Below, piece by piece: positions 17,586 through 27,530 of a stretch of 64,000 bases of DNA. How positions within the stretch are numbered: position 1 is the first letter of the stretch; each line of letters starts with the position of its first letter. The translations under genes were made by a program, and so were the position numbers. The notes beneath the pieces were generated by a model. That model saw only the letters and a list, made by a program, of their open reading frames with translations, ran no database searches and had not been told where the DNA came from. The stretch comes from Ancylomarina euxina (lineage in GTDB: Bacteria > Bacteroidota > Bacteroidia > Bacteroidales > Marinifilaceae). The stretch covers positions 1-64,000 of the forward strand of contig NZ_QQWG01000014.1 of assembly GCF_003863355.1 (NCBI RefSeq), written 5' to 3'.

Positions 17586-19697
17586 TTACTCAACCAGTAT
17601 ACTTTGCATAATAACGATTGGTTCTCCTTTTTCAGAAATTCCCTCCACCGTTAATTCATACTCTCCTTTTACATCACTAGTGGTAAACTCTAAATCAAAA
17701 TGCTTGTTTTTTGTTAGATTGATATTGGGTTCCCAGAGCAGATCTGTTCGGAAATCAGCATGATTTTTTTGTTGATACTCACTTGTATTTATATATTCAA
17801 CTCCGTGTGTAAACAATGGTAAATAGTAGCGTTCAGTATTTTTTGGTAATTCTGACAATTGACAATCCTGTTTTTTTGAGATCACATTTATGATTCCATA
17901 TAAGTGTGATGATCCATAATAATATTCATAAGGAACGACTTCTATTTTGTCAATCTCTTTTGAGTTTTTATTCAGAATTTTGGATGCATCAGACAAGATG
18001 AGTCCATCGAACATGAGTAGAGGATTTTGTTCAAATACACGCATGATATCTGGACTATAAACATATATATGAGGTTTCTTTTTTTTGTAATTAATCTTAA
18101 CTGTAGTTATGAATTCATGGAAATATTCTTCTAATGAATCCAACTGGATGTAGTCATCGATTTTAATAAAGTGCTCAGATTTTCCATAAAAATTCGCTTG
18201 TCCTCTATATAGGCAGGTATCTTTTGTTTCCCTATATGTTTCTTGTCTGTAAATGTTGCGAATTCTGAAATTTTCAAATTGATCCTTAATAAAGTCTAAT
18301 TGTTTTTCTTTTAATTCTTGCTTTTTCCATGGTATTGGGGCAAAACCTTCGGAATTGAATTTGTCTTTTAATTTGATAGCAAGATCTAGATCATTTCTAC
18401 CTTTAACCTGAATTGATATATCATGAAGGCCTTTTTTTAATGGAAGATTGAAGTAAAATTTACCTTGATCATTTGTGCAAAATGGACTGATGTCAGCATA
18501 ACCTCCAATTTTTGAGAGAAAGACATTTTCATTAGTAAATGCTTGCTTTGTTTTTCTCATTTTCACCGTACCTTCAATAACATATGCTTCTTCTTCTGGA
18601 TATCGATTAGCGTTTACTGAGTAGATATTTGAATTTTTCAACCAAACTGTTTCAATCCCCTTTTCAGCTATCCAACTTTGTTTCCCGAATTTTTTTATGT
18701 GATTAAAATAGGGAAGCATATTTGCTCCAAAATCTGAATATAAATTCATATAATCGATAATATTTATCGATGAGATCTGGGGCTCCTTGAGTTTTATACT
18801 CGCTAATAAGAATAAGCTATCGTCTTGATGAGATAGTTCTTCTAAACGAAGATTAATCTTTATTTTTTTTCTCTGCTTCGTTGTTATTCTTGGCTTTTCG
18901 ATAAAACGACCGCGATGTGAATTTGCTAGATGTATAACAGCAGTTTTAATAAGCTGTCCTTTATTATTTCTTATAGCAATGTTGTAATTAGGTGATTTCA
19001 AATCTTTTATTTCCAGAAGAGTTTCCCAGTTATTTTGATTGAACTGAATTTTTTGTTCTAGGGTTTTGCCTTTTCTAGATAAAAGTTGGAAAATATAAGA
19101 GCTGTCAATTCCGATGTTATTGTTTGTTATAGATATTTTTAGGATTCGATTAAGATCTTCAATTTTTGTATGAATTGAAATATCATCTTGTTTAATTTCA
19201 GATTTTACAAGAGTTAAGTTGTTATTTTTTAGATCTCGAAATGTACTTTTTAGGTTCGTAGTATTTGAATAATCACTATCACTTATATTCTGATTATTGA
19301 AAATAAAGAGAGGACTGACGTTAATGAAATCAGGCGAGCTTGTTTTCATCCAATGTGTGTAAGCATTAATGGCGTAATTTCCTGTAGGGAGTTGTGATGA
19401 AATAACAAACCCTCCTTTTCCCATACCATGTTCTAGGATAATATCTGTTTGGGCTACCGGAAATCCATTCTCCCCAATCAACTCAACATAAGCAACCTTG
19501 CTAATCTTCGATAGTTTTAGATCATTTGAATTTAAGCAGTAAAGTTTAAAATGAATAGCTTCTCCGGCTAGGCAGATGTTTTTTTGTAAATGAACATGGA
19601 TTTGTTCAGCAGGTAGTTCTTGAGAAAAACCATTTAGAATTGAAGTCATACCTAATATTAGAACAAGGCTTATGTACTTGAATATTTTATTTTTCAT
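17586..19697 (-). CDS. Secreted MG2-like protein with a C-terminal plug-like segment
   Basis: 703 residues with a signal peptide (about 1-25, ending in NGFSQ). Residues about 30-130 (EQIHVHLQKNICLAGEAIHF ... GNYAINAYTHWM) match the macroglobulin MG2-like beta-sandwich found in many Bacteroidota envelope proteins. Near residues 565-612 a segment with DGLILSDASKIL ... YGIINVISKK looks like the end of a TonB-receptor plug domain. Beta-sandwich regions link them. There are no barrel strands, so it is probably a periplasmic or surface partner of the TonB-dependent receptor encoded 5 bases upstream. It is the last gene of a four-gene operon; the exact role is unknown. Confidence 0.65.
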   Translation of the reverse strand: MKNKIFKYISLVLILGMTSILNGFSQELPAEQIHVHLQKNICLAGEAIHFKLYCLNSNDLKLSKISKVAYVELIGENGFPVAQTDIILEHGMGKGGFVISSQLPTGNYAINAYTHWMKTSSPDFINVSPLFIFNNQNISDSDYSNTTNLKSTFRDLKNNNLTLVKSEIKQDDISIHTKIEDLNRILKISITNNNIGIDSSYIFQLLSRKGKTLEQKIQFNQNNWETLLEIKDLKSPNYNIAIRNNKGQLIKTAVIHLANSHRGRFIEKPRITTKQRKKIKINLRLEELSHQDDSLFLLASIKLKEPQISSINIIDYMNLYSDFGANMLPYFNHIKKFGKQSWIAEKGIETVWLKNSNIYSVNANRYPEEEAYVIEGTVKMRKTKQAFTNENVFLSKIGGYADISPFCTNDQGKFYFNLPLKKGLHDISIQVKGRNDLDLAIKLKDKFNSEGFAPIPWKKQELKEKQLDFIKDQFENFRIRNIYRQETYRETKDTCLYRGQANFYGKSEHFIKIDDYIQLDSLEEYFHEFITTVKINYKKKKPHIYVYSPDIMRVFEQNPLLMFDGLILSDASKILNKNSKEIDKIEVVPYEYYYGSSHLYGIINVISKKQDCQLSELPKNTERYYLPLFTHGVEYINTSEYQQKNHADFRTDLLWEPNINLTKNKHFDLEFTTSDVKGEYELTVEGISEKGEPIVIMQSILVE

Positions 19698-19702
19698 TGT
19701 AT

Positions 19703-22423
19703 TTAGAATTCAACATTAAATGTAACGGTTGGTATTGCTTGTCCAAAAACAGACAATTTATATCCAACCATACTCGTATCTTCAATACGGAAATACGTTG
19801 AATACGCATTTTTTTGTCCTGTAAGATTATAGATGCCAAAAGACCATGATGTATGGAAAGTCTTTTCTTTTTTTAAATTTCCATCAATTAATAATGTTAT
19901 ATCTGTCCTGAAATAATTGGGTAATCTGTATTGATTTCGTTTAGAATAGTATACAATAGGGACACCTTGTAATTCATATTTAGCAATAGGATACGTTGCG
20001 GGACGACCTGTATGATAAACTACATTTGTTGAGAATATAAATCGTCTGGAAAGTTTAAAACTTAGGAAGGCTTTTAGGTTATGTGGTTTGTCATATGGAG
20101 CTCTGTACCATTCCCCATTACTCACAGAAAACTCACCTTTTCGATCTTTAGACTTTAAATAACTTCTAGAGTATGAATAGCTGATCATGCCATTAAAACG
20201 GCCTGATTTTTTGCGTATGAGAAATTCGAGCCCATAGTTTTTACCATCTGCATTAAGAACCTCTGATTCTGGAAATCTGCTTAAATAGAGTTCTGCACCA
20301 TCCTTATAATCCTTAGCATTTTTTACTCTTTTTGTGTATGCTTCGATTGAAAATTCTGCGACTGAATTAAAAAAGTTACGATAGAATCCTAAGGAAAATT
20401 GATCCCCGACTTGAGGTTTAAGATAACGATCGGTTAATTTCCATGTATCTGTTGGTGAAATAGACGTCGTGTTTGATAGTAAATGAATGTATTGGCGCGT
20501 TTTGTTATAACTGGCTTTGAATGAATTGTTATTGTTTATAGCATAGTTGATTGAAAATCGCATTTCAGGTCCGTGGTATATGTTGTTTAATCCTCCTGTT
20601 GTCCTCTGTGTTTCTATTCTATTTAAACTACTCGGCTTATTATCTGTGTAGACAGCTTCTTCTTTTTTTCCTATGTTTCCATATAATGAATAACGTATAC
20701 CTGCTTCAGCATTTAAAAACCCCAATAGATCAAATTTTGCACCTGCAAATAGGCCAGTTTCTATTCCTTTTTCAATATCAATTTTAGATGGTTCGAATAA
20801 GGATCCTGAATAAGCTTTTAAATCTCCAGGACTAATTTCATAATATTTTGCTTCTGCTCCAAAATCAAACTTTGTGAAAATATCTTTCTCGTATGTCATA
20901 TGAGATTTAAACCCAATATCTTTAACTCTGTGTGTGAGTTTAAATGCATTACTTATATTATTATCTGACGACATATCATATGAAAAACTTGTGAAATGGG
21001 CACTGTTCTTCATTTTCAATTTCTCATCGAAGCGATATCTCCAGTTGAGGGAACTCACAAAATTATTGAAATTATAAACCGTGTCAGAATGTAATTGAAA
21101 TTCATCTTCGCTTTTATAATAACTGAGTTCTATTAGATTGTTTGAATTTGGTTTGTATAGAATTTTTCCATGTAAGTCATAGAAATCAGATTTTGAATCA
21201 ACCAACTCTTTTGAATCAATCTTCTTGATTATCCAATCTGAATATGTGAATCGAAAAGAATTCATTATTGAAAGTTTTTTCTTTAACAATGGCAGATTAA
21301 GATAGGCCTTAGATGTAATAGGACTAATTCCAACTTTACCATTAGTTTCATCAGCTATGGTTTCTGATGAATGAATGTCGTAGGTTGAGGAAATACGACC
21401 TCCGAATTGAATGGGTATACTCGATTTATAAAGGCTCGCATCCTGAATCATATCATTATTGAAAGCAGAGAAGAAACCAAAAAAGTGAGCAGGATAGTAG
21501 ATAGGAGCATTGTCAATTAGTATTAAGTTCTGATCTGCAGAACCTCCTCTTACATTGAAACCAATGGCACCTTCACCAGCACTTTCAACACCAGGAAGCA
21601 TTGTTGTACTTTTTATAATATCAGGTTCCCCCAGTGCAGATGGTAGGCTTTCAATATCTTTTGAAGCAAAGTACTCTAAGCCCATAGCTGTTCGCTTAAG
21701 CTTATTATCTTTTGCAAACACTTTGATCTCTTTAATTGCCTGCATTTCTTTTCTCAACTGTATATCTAATCGACCATCTCCTCGTAAGTTAATTTTACGA
21801 ACGGTTTGTTTTAAACCCAAATATCTAAAATTTATAACATAGGCGCCTTGTGCAAGCTCTATTTCGAAGTAACCATTCTTATCAGAAGTTACACCTTTTT
21901 CCATATTAGGTAGAAAAACTTCGACCCCCTTGAGAGGTAAACCAGCACCCCAAAGGCTTATTTTACCGAATAGTTTAGCTTTTTTACGTCCCAAGGCAAT
22001 TCCAATTTCATGAATAATAAATTCTTGCTGTTGTAAACTTGAGATATCAAGATCTGTCTTTTTAATTTCTTGAATTTGATTTTTATCATCATCGTTAGTT
22101 TTTTTTAAACTGAATTCTCGATTTAAATTTTCAAATTGAGTAAGAATTAAGTAATTATCTCGAATAATGAATTGGATTTTAGATCCTGATAATACATCCA
22201 TTATTAGGTTTTGAAGGTTAACATTTTCGTACCTTTTTTTTAGAGTAATATGACTCACCCAGCTGTCGTAATATAAAGATCGGATTTGATATTTATTTTC
22301 AAGATTATTGGCTAATTCAACAAAAGTCATTCCTTTATGCCCAATACTTAATTTTTGTTTCTCTTGAGCAGAACTATTAAAAATAATAAAAAGGCTGATG
22401 AGGATGGAGAGTATTCTTTTCAT
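19703..22423 (-). CDS. TonB-dependent receptor with N-terminal STN and carboxypeptidase-regulatory-like domains
   Basis: 906 residues. A signal peptide (1-19) is followed by an STN-like domain (about 25-95, MTFVELANNLENKYQIRSLY), a carboxypeptidase-regulatory-like beta-sandwich (about 152-232, LPLKGVEVFLPNMEKGVTSD), a plug (about 255-350, with FNVRGGSADQNLILIDNAPI) and a 22-strand barrel ending in a terminal Phe (VTFNVEF). It imports an unknown ligand across the outer membrane using TonB energy. An STN domain usually signals to an anti-sigma factor, but no sigma/anti-sigma pair is nearby. It is 5 bases from both neighbouring genes' ends, so co-expression is very likely. Confidence 0.88.
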   Translation of the reverse strand: MKRILSILISLFIIFNSSAQEKQKLSIGHKGMTFVELANNLENKYQIRSLYYDSWVSHITLKKRYENVNLQNLIMDVLSGSKIQFIIRDNYLILTQFENLNREFSLKKTNDDDKNQIQEIKKTDLDISSLQQQEFIIHEIGIALGRKKAKLFGKISLWGAGLPLKGVEVFLPNMEKGVTSDKNGYFEIELAQGAYVINFRYLGLKQTVRKINLRGDGRLDIQLRKEMQAIKEIKVFAKDNKLKRTAMGLEYFASKDIESLPSALGEPDIIKSTTMLPGVESAGEGAIGFNVRGGSADQNLILIDNAPIYYPAHFFGFFSAFNNDMIQDASLYKSSIPIQFGGRISSTYDIHSSETIADETNGKVGISPITSKAYLNLPLLKKKLSIMNSFRFTYSDWIIKKIDSKELVDSKSDFYDLHGKILYKPNSNNLIELSYYKSEDEFQLHSDTVYNFNNFVSSLNWRYRFDEKLKMKNSAHFTSFSYDMSSDNNISNAFKLTHRVKDIGFKSHMTYEKDIFTKFDFGAEAKYYEISPGDLKAYSGSLFEPSKIDIEKGIETGLFAGAKFDLLGFLNAEAGIRYSLYGNIGKKEEAVYTDNKPSSLNRIETQRTTGGLNNIYHGPEMRFSINYAINNNNSFKASYNKTRQYIHLLSNTTSISPTDTWKLTDRYLKPQVGDQFSLGFYRNFFNSVAEFSIEAYTKRVKNAKDYKDGAELYLSRFPESEVLNADGKNYGLEFLIRKKSGRFNGMISYSYSRSYLKSKDRKGEFSVSNGEWYRAPYDKPHNLKAFLSFKLSRRFIFSTNVVYHTGRPATYPIAKYELQGVPIVYYSKRNQYRLPNYFRTDITLLIDGNLKKEKTFHTSWSFGIYNLTGQKNAYSTYFRIEDTSMVGYKLSVFGQAIPTVTFNVEF

Positions 22424-22428
22424 AGCTT

Positions 22429-23115
22429 CTATAGGTCAAATATTGTAAGAAGAGCAATAGCATCCATTGGTTTTTTAGTTCCAATTTTTAGCCTATTATT
22501 TCTAATGAAGCGTTTCATCTCTTTCTTTTTATTAGGGAAAAGATTGAGAATATCACTTTTACTTTTCACAGTAATTAGTTCATTGTTTTTTAATATAAAT
22601 AATTCATTATGAGTTATATATTCGAACTTTTGAGAATGATCTAATTTTAATTTTTTATGTTTTCTCCTTTTTATAATGTATTGAATATTAGGAAATCGAA
22701 CGACTTGATAATAACCAGATGAATCTAGCTTAAAATGTAAAAAATCACCCCGAACAAAGTTGTATTTTACTGAAGAATCCATAACACTGAAACCTTCAAG
22801 GAGATATGGATTTATAACAATGTTTCTTTTTGTTTTATCATTAGTTTCAATTGCTGTAATGACCTCCTCAGTTGAGATATCGTAAGCAAATTCAATATGA
22901 TCAAATTGGACACCTTTAAATTGAATACTTCCTTTTAAATCCATTCTCTCAAGAAAAAATTGTTTACCTTGAGTCAAAGAGGTTTTAGGAACCCAAATTT
23001 TACCGTTAATAATTGTTTTAAGATTACCTTTTGATAAAGGTTGTCCTGAACTATAAACATTAAATCCCAAAAAAAACAGAATTAATACGCTCGTGAATAG
23101 AAGTTTATGTTTCAT
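22429..23115 (-). CDS. Secreted protein of unknown function
   Basis: 228 residues with a signal peptide (MKHKLLFTSVLILFFLGFNV, cleavage near residue 24). The mature part is rich in beta-prone stretches in the first two thirds and strongly basic near the end (IIKRRKHKKLKLDH, LFPNKKKEMKRFIRNNRLKI). I do not recognise the family. It lies between the DUF4249 lipoprotein gene (11 bases upstream) and the TonB-dependent receptor gene (5 bases downstream), so it is probably an accessory of that uptake system. Confidence 0.7.
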   Translation of the reverse strand: MKHKLLFTSVLILFFLGFNVYSSGQPLSKGNLKTIINGKIWVPKTSLTQGKQFFLERMDLKGSIQFKGVQFDHIEFAYDISTEEVITAIETNDKTKRNIVINPYLLEGFSVMDSSVKYNFVRGDFLHFKLDSSGYYQVVRFPNIQYIIKRRKHKKLKLDHSQKFEYITHNELFILKNNELITVKSKSDILNLFPNKKKEMKRFIRNNRLKIGTKKPMDAIALLTIFDL

Positions 23116-23126
23116 GTTTTAATAGA

Positions 23127-24257
23127 TTAGGGCCAAAATGAAGGTTTCGTAACAGGATACTTTATGTTGCACTCATAGCATTCTAGCAGGCGAACAGTAT
23201 ATTCAGTTAAACCTCCTACTGCTGTAGCTGATATGATGTATAAAATCTCTGGATCTGGTGAAGCCTTACTCATTCTAACGATAAATGTTTCACACTCTTC
23301 AGGAAAGGTGGGGAATCTCATGCTGAAGTCTGTTGTGTTAAACATTCTTTGACTTTTTCTAACAGAAGAGACTTCAAAATAACCAAGAACCTGACATGCA
23401 TCGCTACATGTCTCAATATTTCCTTTTATGTTAGCTTGAATGACGTCATATAAACTACCATTACTTTGATGTAAGGTTTTCAAAGTCTTCCAAAACAAAT
23501 AATTCTCTTTTGATATTGAATATACTTTCATGTCAATTAGATAATTGTATAAGAATTTTACTTCATTATCAAAGACAGTAGTCATGGGTAGTTGGTTAAC
23601 TTCTTTAATTGTTAGTTTAGATGCATCAAAGACATTAATCTGATCGAAATTATTGGCAGGGAAACAGGTTCTGGTCGAACCTTCAGAACGAGGGTTTGAA
23701 TTTTTAAAGGGTGAATGCCATTCATAACTCTCACGATATTCCCACCTAAGATGTGTACTGGTATTGTCATTATTCTTAGCATTAAAATACAACCTAATAG
23801 CATCTTGTTTTATATTATTATCATTTATGGCTTCTATTTCTTCTCCATAAAGAGGGCTAATTTCAAATGGCGAAAGCATCGTTTCAGGGGTAGATTCATA
23901 CTTCTCACCACTAAGTGTTTGAATCTCTATCCAGTAGCTTGATTCTACTTTCCCTTCAATAATAAGTGATGAGTTGCGATATATCCCCGGTTCATGTTCG
24001 TTAAGAATTTCTGTATTATCTTGATCGTCATGTAGAATTACTGTGGCATTTATTTCGGGTTTCAGATCAAATTTATCTGTGAATTTTACAGTCCGAAATA
24101 AGCGGACTTCACAAGTTCCGATTCCATCTGTTATTTTTCCATCAACAACTAGTATCGATAAGTCGTCGTCAACTTTTGGATAGAATTTCTCCGTGCAAGA
24201 ATTTAGCAACAGTATTAATACTGATAAAGAAAGTAGTTTTACCTTTAATCTCATCAC
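23127..24257 (-). CDS. DUF4249 family lipoprotein
   Basis: 376 residues beginning with a lipoprotein signal (LLSLSVLILLLNSC, lipidated Cys at 21). The mature N-terminus (KVDDDLSILVVDGKITDG), a Pro-rich beta-domain and the paired cysteines toward the C-terminus (ETCSDACQVLGYFEVSS; LLECYECNIKYP) fit DUF4249, a family almost confined to Bacteroidota and usually next to a TonB-dependent receptor. It is probably anchored in the outer membrane as a surface partner of the receptor. It is the first gene of the four-gene operon. Confidence 0.82.
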   Translation of the reverse strand: MMRLKVKLLSLSVLILLLNSCTEKFYPKVDDDLSILVVDGKITDGIGTCEVRLFRTVKFTDKFDLKPEINATVILHDDQDNTEILNEHEPGIYRNSSLIIEGKVESSYWIEIQTLSGEKYESTPETMLSPFEISPLYGEEIEAINDNNIKQDAIRLYFNAKNNDNTSTHLRWEYRESYEWHSPFKNSNPRSEGSTRTCFPANNFDQINVFDASKLTIKEVNQLPMTTVFDNEVKFLYNYLIDMKVYSISKENYLFWKTLKTLHQSNGSLYDVIQANIKGNIETCSDACQVLGYFEVSSVRKSQRMFNTTDFSMRFPTFPEECETFIVRMSKASPDPEILYIISATAVGGLTEYTVRLLECYECNIKYPVTKPSFWP

Positions 24258-24470
24258 AAGTAGGGGGTTAGGGATTGCTTAAATGTAATAAAATATTTTA
24301 TAGATAAATATGACATGAGTTGGAATAATCATATTAAACTCAAATTTTCACAATAAAAAAAAGTTATCTCTAACATGAAATAGTTCTTGACGCTTTTGAT
24401 AAATGGGAGTTTTAAAGTAACCTTAAGTAAAGTCGTTCTTACTTATTATTTTTAAATGGTTAAAGATTAA

Positions 24471-25052
24471 CTATGATCTTATTTTTGAAATAATTAATCG
24501 ACTGTCCATACGAGCTATGAATTTTAGATTATTGGGATTAAGATTATCCATAATTAATAATTCACCTTGGTTTAATATATAATTATCCCTTTCGTCATTG
24601 AAAGCGATTTTTCCAAAGTGGAGATATAAAATTATTTTGGACTGTCTATCTGTAATAGAGAAGTCCTTTGTTTGATTTTTTGAAAGAGCTAATGAGCTTA
24701 GTTCACCTTTTGTTTCTCCTCTTGTCATTAAATTAAAATCGGTACAAGTACCAATAGATGAGGTTTGCCAATCCCCTTCAAATTCATCTACATCAAACGC
24801 TTTCAATTCTTTTTTGTAATGGTTTTTGTGAGAAATTTCAATTTGTCCATCAAGAATCATAATTTTTCTTGATACGCCAGGTAAGGAGGTGAATTCCGAT
24901 TTTTCTACTTCAACCTTAGCAGTACTTAACCTGAAATTGAAATTTCTTAGCCCATAATCGGCTGTTTCTGGATAGATGTACAGTTGTGTGCTGGTTCCGC
25001 CTGACCAGTTTATGGTATTGAACTTATCTGCACTTATGATCGAGAATGACAT
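24471..25052 (-). CDS. HutD/Ves family protein
   Basis: 193 residues, cupin-like. The N-terminal INWSGGTSTQLYIYPETADY corresponds to the W-x-N/S-GGG-T-x-x-I segment of HutD, and FTSLPGVSRKIMILDGQIEI to its second conserved block. HutD/Ves proteins accompany histidine utilisation or are cold-responsive in enterobacteria, but no hut genes are near. It is transcribed alone and divergently from the ClC gene. A minus-strand TAAGTTTG element (25088-25095) 36 bases upstream could be its -7 motif. Confidence 0.75.
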   Translation of the reverse strand: MSFSIISADKFNTINWSGGTSTQLYIYPETADYGLRNFNFRLSTAKVEVEKSEFTSLPGVSRKIMILDGQIEISHKNHYKKELKAFDVDEFEGDWQTSSIGTCTDFNLMTRGETKGELSSLALSKNQTKDFSITDRQSKIILYLHFGKIAFNDERDNYILNQGELLIMDNLNPNNLKFIARMDSRLIISKIRS

Positions 25053-25160
25053 GAATTAGATGGATTTTGATTTATAAAAATTAGATTCAAACTTAATAAT
25101 TTGTTTTTCCATTCACATTCTATTTGGTAAATTAGATGGTAACAACTCCAAATAAGTTTC

Positions 25161-26936
25161 ATGGCGAAAACAACTAGGTGGCGTCGCTTTTTGATTTGGA
25201 GGCTTCGCCATATCAATAATCAGACTTTTATTTTAATCTTAAGTGTCTTCATAGGGATCACTTCAGGAATGACGGCTCTAATTTTAAAAACAGCCGTTTA
25301 CCGAGGTCGTGAATTCCTTCTTGAGGGCATTAATTGGAGTTATCAAAATTATTTGTTTTTCCTTTATCCCATGATTGGTGTCGGTTTAACATTAGTATTC
25401 AAAAAGTATATCATTAAGGATTTTGTTAAGCACAATATTACTTCTCTTCTACATGCCATTTCGAAACGGAATAGTATTGTCAAATTACATAAAACATATT
25501 CTTCGGTAATTGGTTCTATCATTACAGCAGGATTTGGTGGCAGTATTGGTTTAGAGTCACCAATTATATCTTCAGGTGCAGCTATTGGTTCAAATATGGC
25601 TCGTAATTTTCATCTAAATTATAAGGAAATTACGATACTAATGGCATGTGGTGCTTCAGGAGCAATTGCAGCTATTTTTAATACCCCAATTGCAGCTATT
25701 GTTTTTGCTTTGGAGGTTTTGTTAATTGATCTATCTCGTTTTTCACTTATCCCTCTTTTAGTTGCGTCAGTCAGTGGAGCTATAACAACCAAGTTATTCC
25801 TAGATGAAGATATCTTGATTGAATTCGCGATTACACATGCCTTCGAGATTAAAGACATTCCCTTCTTCATTCTTCTAGGTATTTTATCAGGTTTGACTTC
25901 GGTGTATTTTACCAGGATGTTCCTTTGGATTGAAAATCAATTTGAGTCTATTCGTTTATTGCGGAAACGGATGCTAATTGGTGGACTTGGACTCGGTATT
26001 CTTATTTTTTATTTCCCAGCACTTTATGGAGAAGGTTATAATGTGGTTAAGGCTTTGATTGGCGGTCGTTTAGATGAAGTTTTTCAATCGAGCTTGTTTG
26101 AGAGTTATACCGATGTCTGGTATATGGTTGTTATTTTTATTGGAGCTATGGTTATCCTTAAAGTTATTGCAACCTCAATAACTATTGGTGCTGGAGGGAT
26201 AGGAGGAATTTTCGCACCCTCAGTTTTTACAGGTGCCATGTTAGGTTTTTTATTTGTGTTTATTTACAATCATTTTCAGTTTGGCGAACCTTTGTCGGCT
26301 AGTAATTTTACTTTAGTCGGGATGGCAAGTGTTTTAGGAGGTGTTCTACATGCGCCACTAACGGGGATTTTTCTAATTGCTGAAATAACCAGTGGTTATG
26401 AGTTGATTGTACCTCTAATGCTATCAACGACAATTTCATTTATCACTGTGAAAAGTATTCAAAAAGAATCTATTATAACTTCTCAGTTGGCAAAAAAAGG
26501 AGAGCTAATTACCCACAATAAAGATCAAGCCGTTTTACGATTTATGCAACTGTCAAAAGTTATTGAAACTGATTTTAAGAGTATTGATGAAGATGCAACA
26601 CTAGCTGATCTGGTTAAGGTGATATCTAAATCGAAAAGGAATATTTTCCCGGTTATTACTGAAGAAGGATTTTTAATTGGTGTTGTTTTATTGGATGAAG
26701 TTAGAGAAATCATGTTTAACGAAGAGATGTATAAAACACCTATAAGTCATTTAATGATTATGCCTCCAGCTTCTATCTCTTATCAGGATTCTATGGAAAC
26801 TGTTCTAAAAAAATTCAAAGAAACTGGAGCTTGGAATTTACCTGTAATAGATAATGGCAAATACATTGGTTTTGTTTCCAAGTCCAAATTATTCTCAGCC
26901 TATCGTCAACTTTTAGTTAGGATTACTGCTGATTAG
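25161..26936 (+). CDS. ClC-family chloride channel or chloride/proton antiporter with two CBS domains
   Basis: 591 residues. The membrane part (about 20-440) has the ClC pore motifs: GGSIGLESPIISSGAAIGS, in which Glu of GLESP is the gating glutamate, and GGIGGIFAPSVFTGAMLG (GxFxP). Residues about 450-585 form a CBS pair (ITEEGFLIGVVLLDEV and PVIDNGKYIGFVSKSKLF) that usually binds adenine nucleotides and controls gating. The gating Glu is present, which allows an antiporter mode. The gene stops one base from the convergent DUF4268 gene, without room for a separate terminator. Confidence 0.9.
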   Translation: MAKTTRWRRFLIWRLRHINNQTFILILSVFIGITSGMTALILKTAVYRGREFLLEGINWSYQNYLFFLYPMIGVGLTLVFKKYIIKDFVKHNITSLLHAISKRNSIVKLHKTYSSVIGSIITAGFGGSIGLESPIISSGAAIGSNMARNFHLNYKEITILMACGASGAIAAIFNTPIAAIVFALEVLLIDLSRFSLIPLLVASVSGAITTKLFLDEDILIEFAITHAFEIKDIPFFILLGILSGLTSVYFTRMFLWIENQFESIRLLRKRMLIGGLGLGILIFYFPALYGEGYNVVKALIGGRLDEVFQSSLFESYTDVWYMVVIFIGAMVILKVIATSITIGAGGIGGIFAPSVFTGAMLGFLFVFIYNHFQFGEPLSASNFTLVGMASVLGGVLHAPLTGIFLIAEITSGYELIVPLMLSTTISFITVKSIQKESIITSQLAKKGELITHNKDQAVLRFMQLSKVIETDFKSIDEDATLADLVKVISKSKRNIFPVITEEGFLIGVVLLDEVREIMFNEEMYKTPISHLMIMPPASISYQDSMETVLKKFKETGAWNLPVIDNGKYIGFVSKSKLFSAYRQLLVRITAD

Positions 26937-26937
26937 C

Positions 26938-27390
26938 TTAAACCCTATACATGACAACTTCTTTTACATCGAGAAATGCCTCTTCAAGTAGACTCATCTG
27001 TTTAAAGAAAAAATCATAACATTTTTCCCAATCTTCTTTGTTGTAAATTGAGACATCAGGAAGTTGATAATAAATGACACTTACTTCTTTAAAACCCTTT
27101 ATAAAGTAGTTTTTGTCCCAGATTAGATCTTCTCCACAAGTTTCATCAATCACAGGTTTATATTTTTCAAAACTTTCGAATACAGCCAATCTGTTTGCAT
27201 CCAGTTTACTATCAACTTGGAGCATTACAAAAGCACCTTCCTCATTTAAATCGAACTTCAACTGAACTTCTTTTATCTGAGTTCCCTTAAGAACCCAAGA
27301 AGTCATTTTACGACCTTTCTTTTTTGAGTAGCGCTTGAATCCATCCCAAAAACCTATCTTAAATGCTTTAACTTCGTCCTTAGTGTACAT
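26938..27390 (-). CDS. DUF4268 family protein
   Basis: 150 residues, cytosolic. FKIGFWDGFKRYSKKKGRKM at the start and the later VMLQVDSKLDANRLAVFESF match DUF4268, a small domain related in fold to restriction-endonuclease-associated proteins but of unknown role when alone. A minus-strand TAATTTTG motif (27445-27452), 55 bases upstream, is a candidate -7 element. It is convergent with the ClC gene, with their stops one base apart. Confidence 0.75.
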   Translation of the reverse strand: MYTKDEVKAFKIGFWDGFKRYSKKKGRKMTSWVLKGTQIKEVQLKFDLNEEGAFVMLQVDSKLDANRLAVFESFEKYKPVIDETCGEDLIWDKNYFIKGFKEVSVIYYQLPDVSIYNKEDWEKCYDFFFKQMSLLEEAFLDVKEVVMYRV

Positions 27391-27530
27391 ATTTTATTAG
27401 TTCAATTGAAATTCTATACTTGTGTAATATTTTTACTTAAAACACAAAATTAAGGATATCTTAAGATTATTAAGCTTTCTGGAAGGATAAAAAATAATGC
27501 TATCTTTAAAATTCAAACGATTAGAAATTA

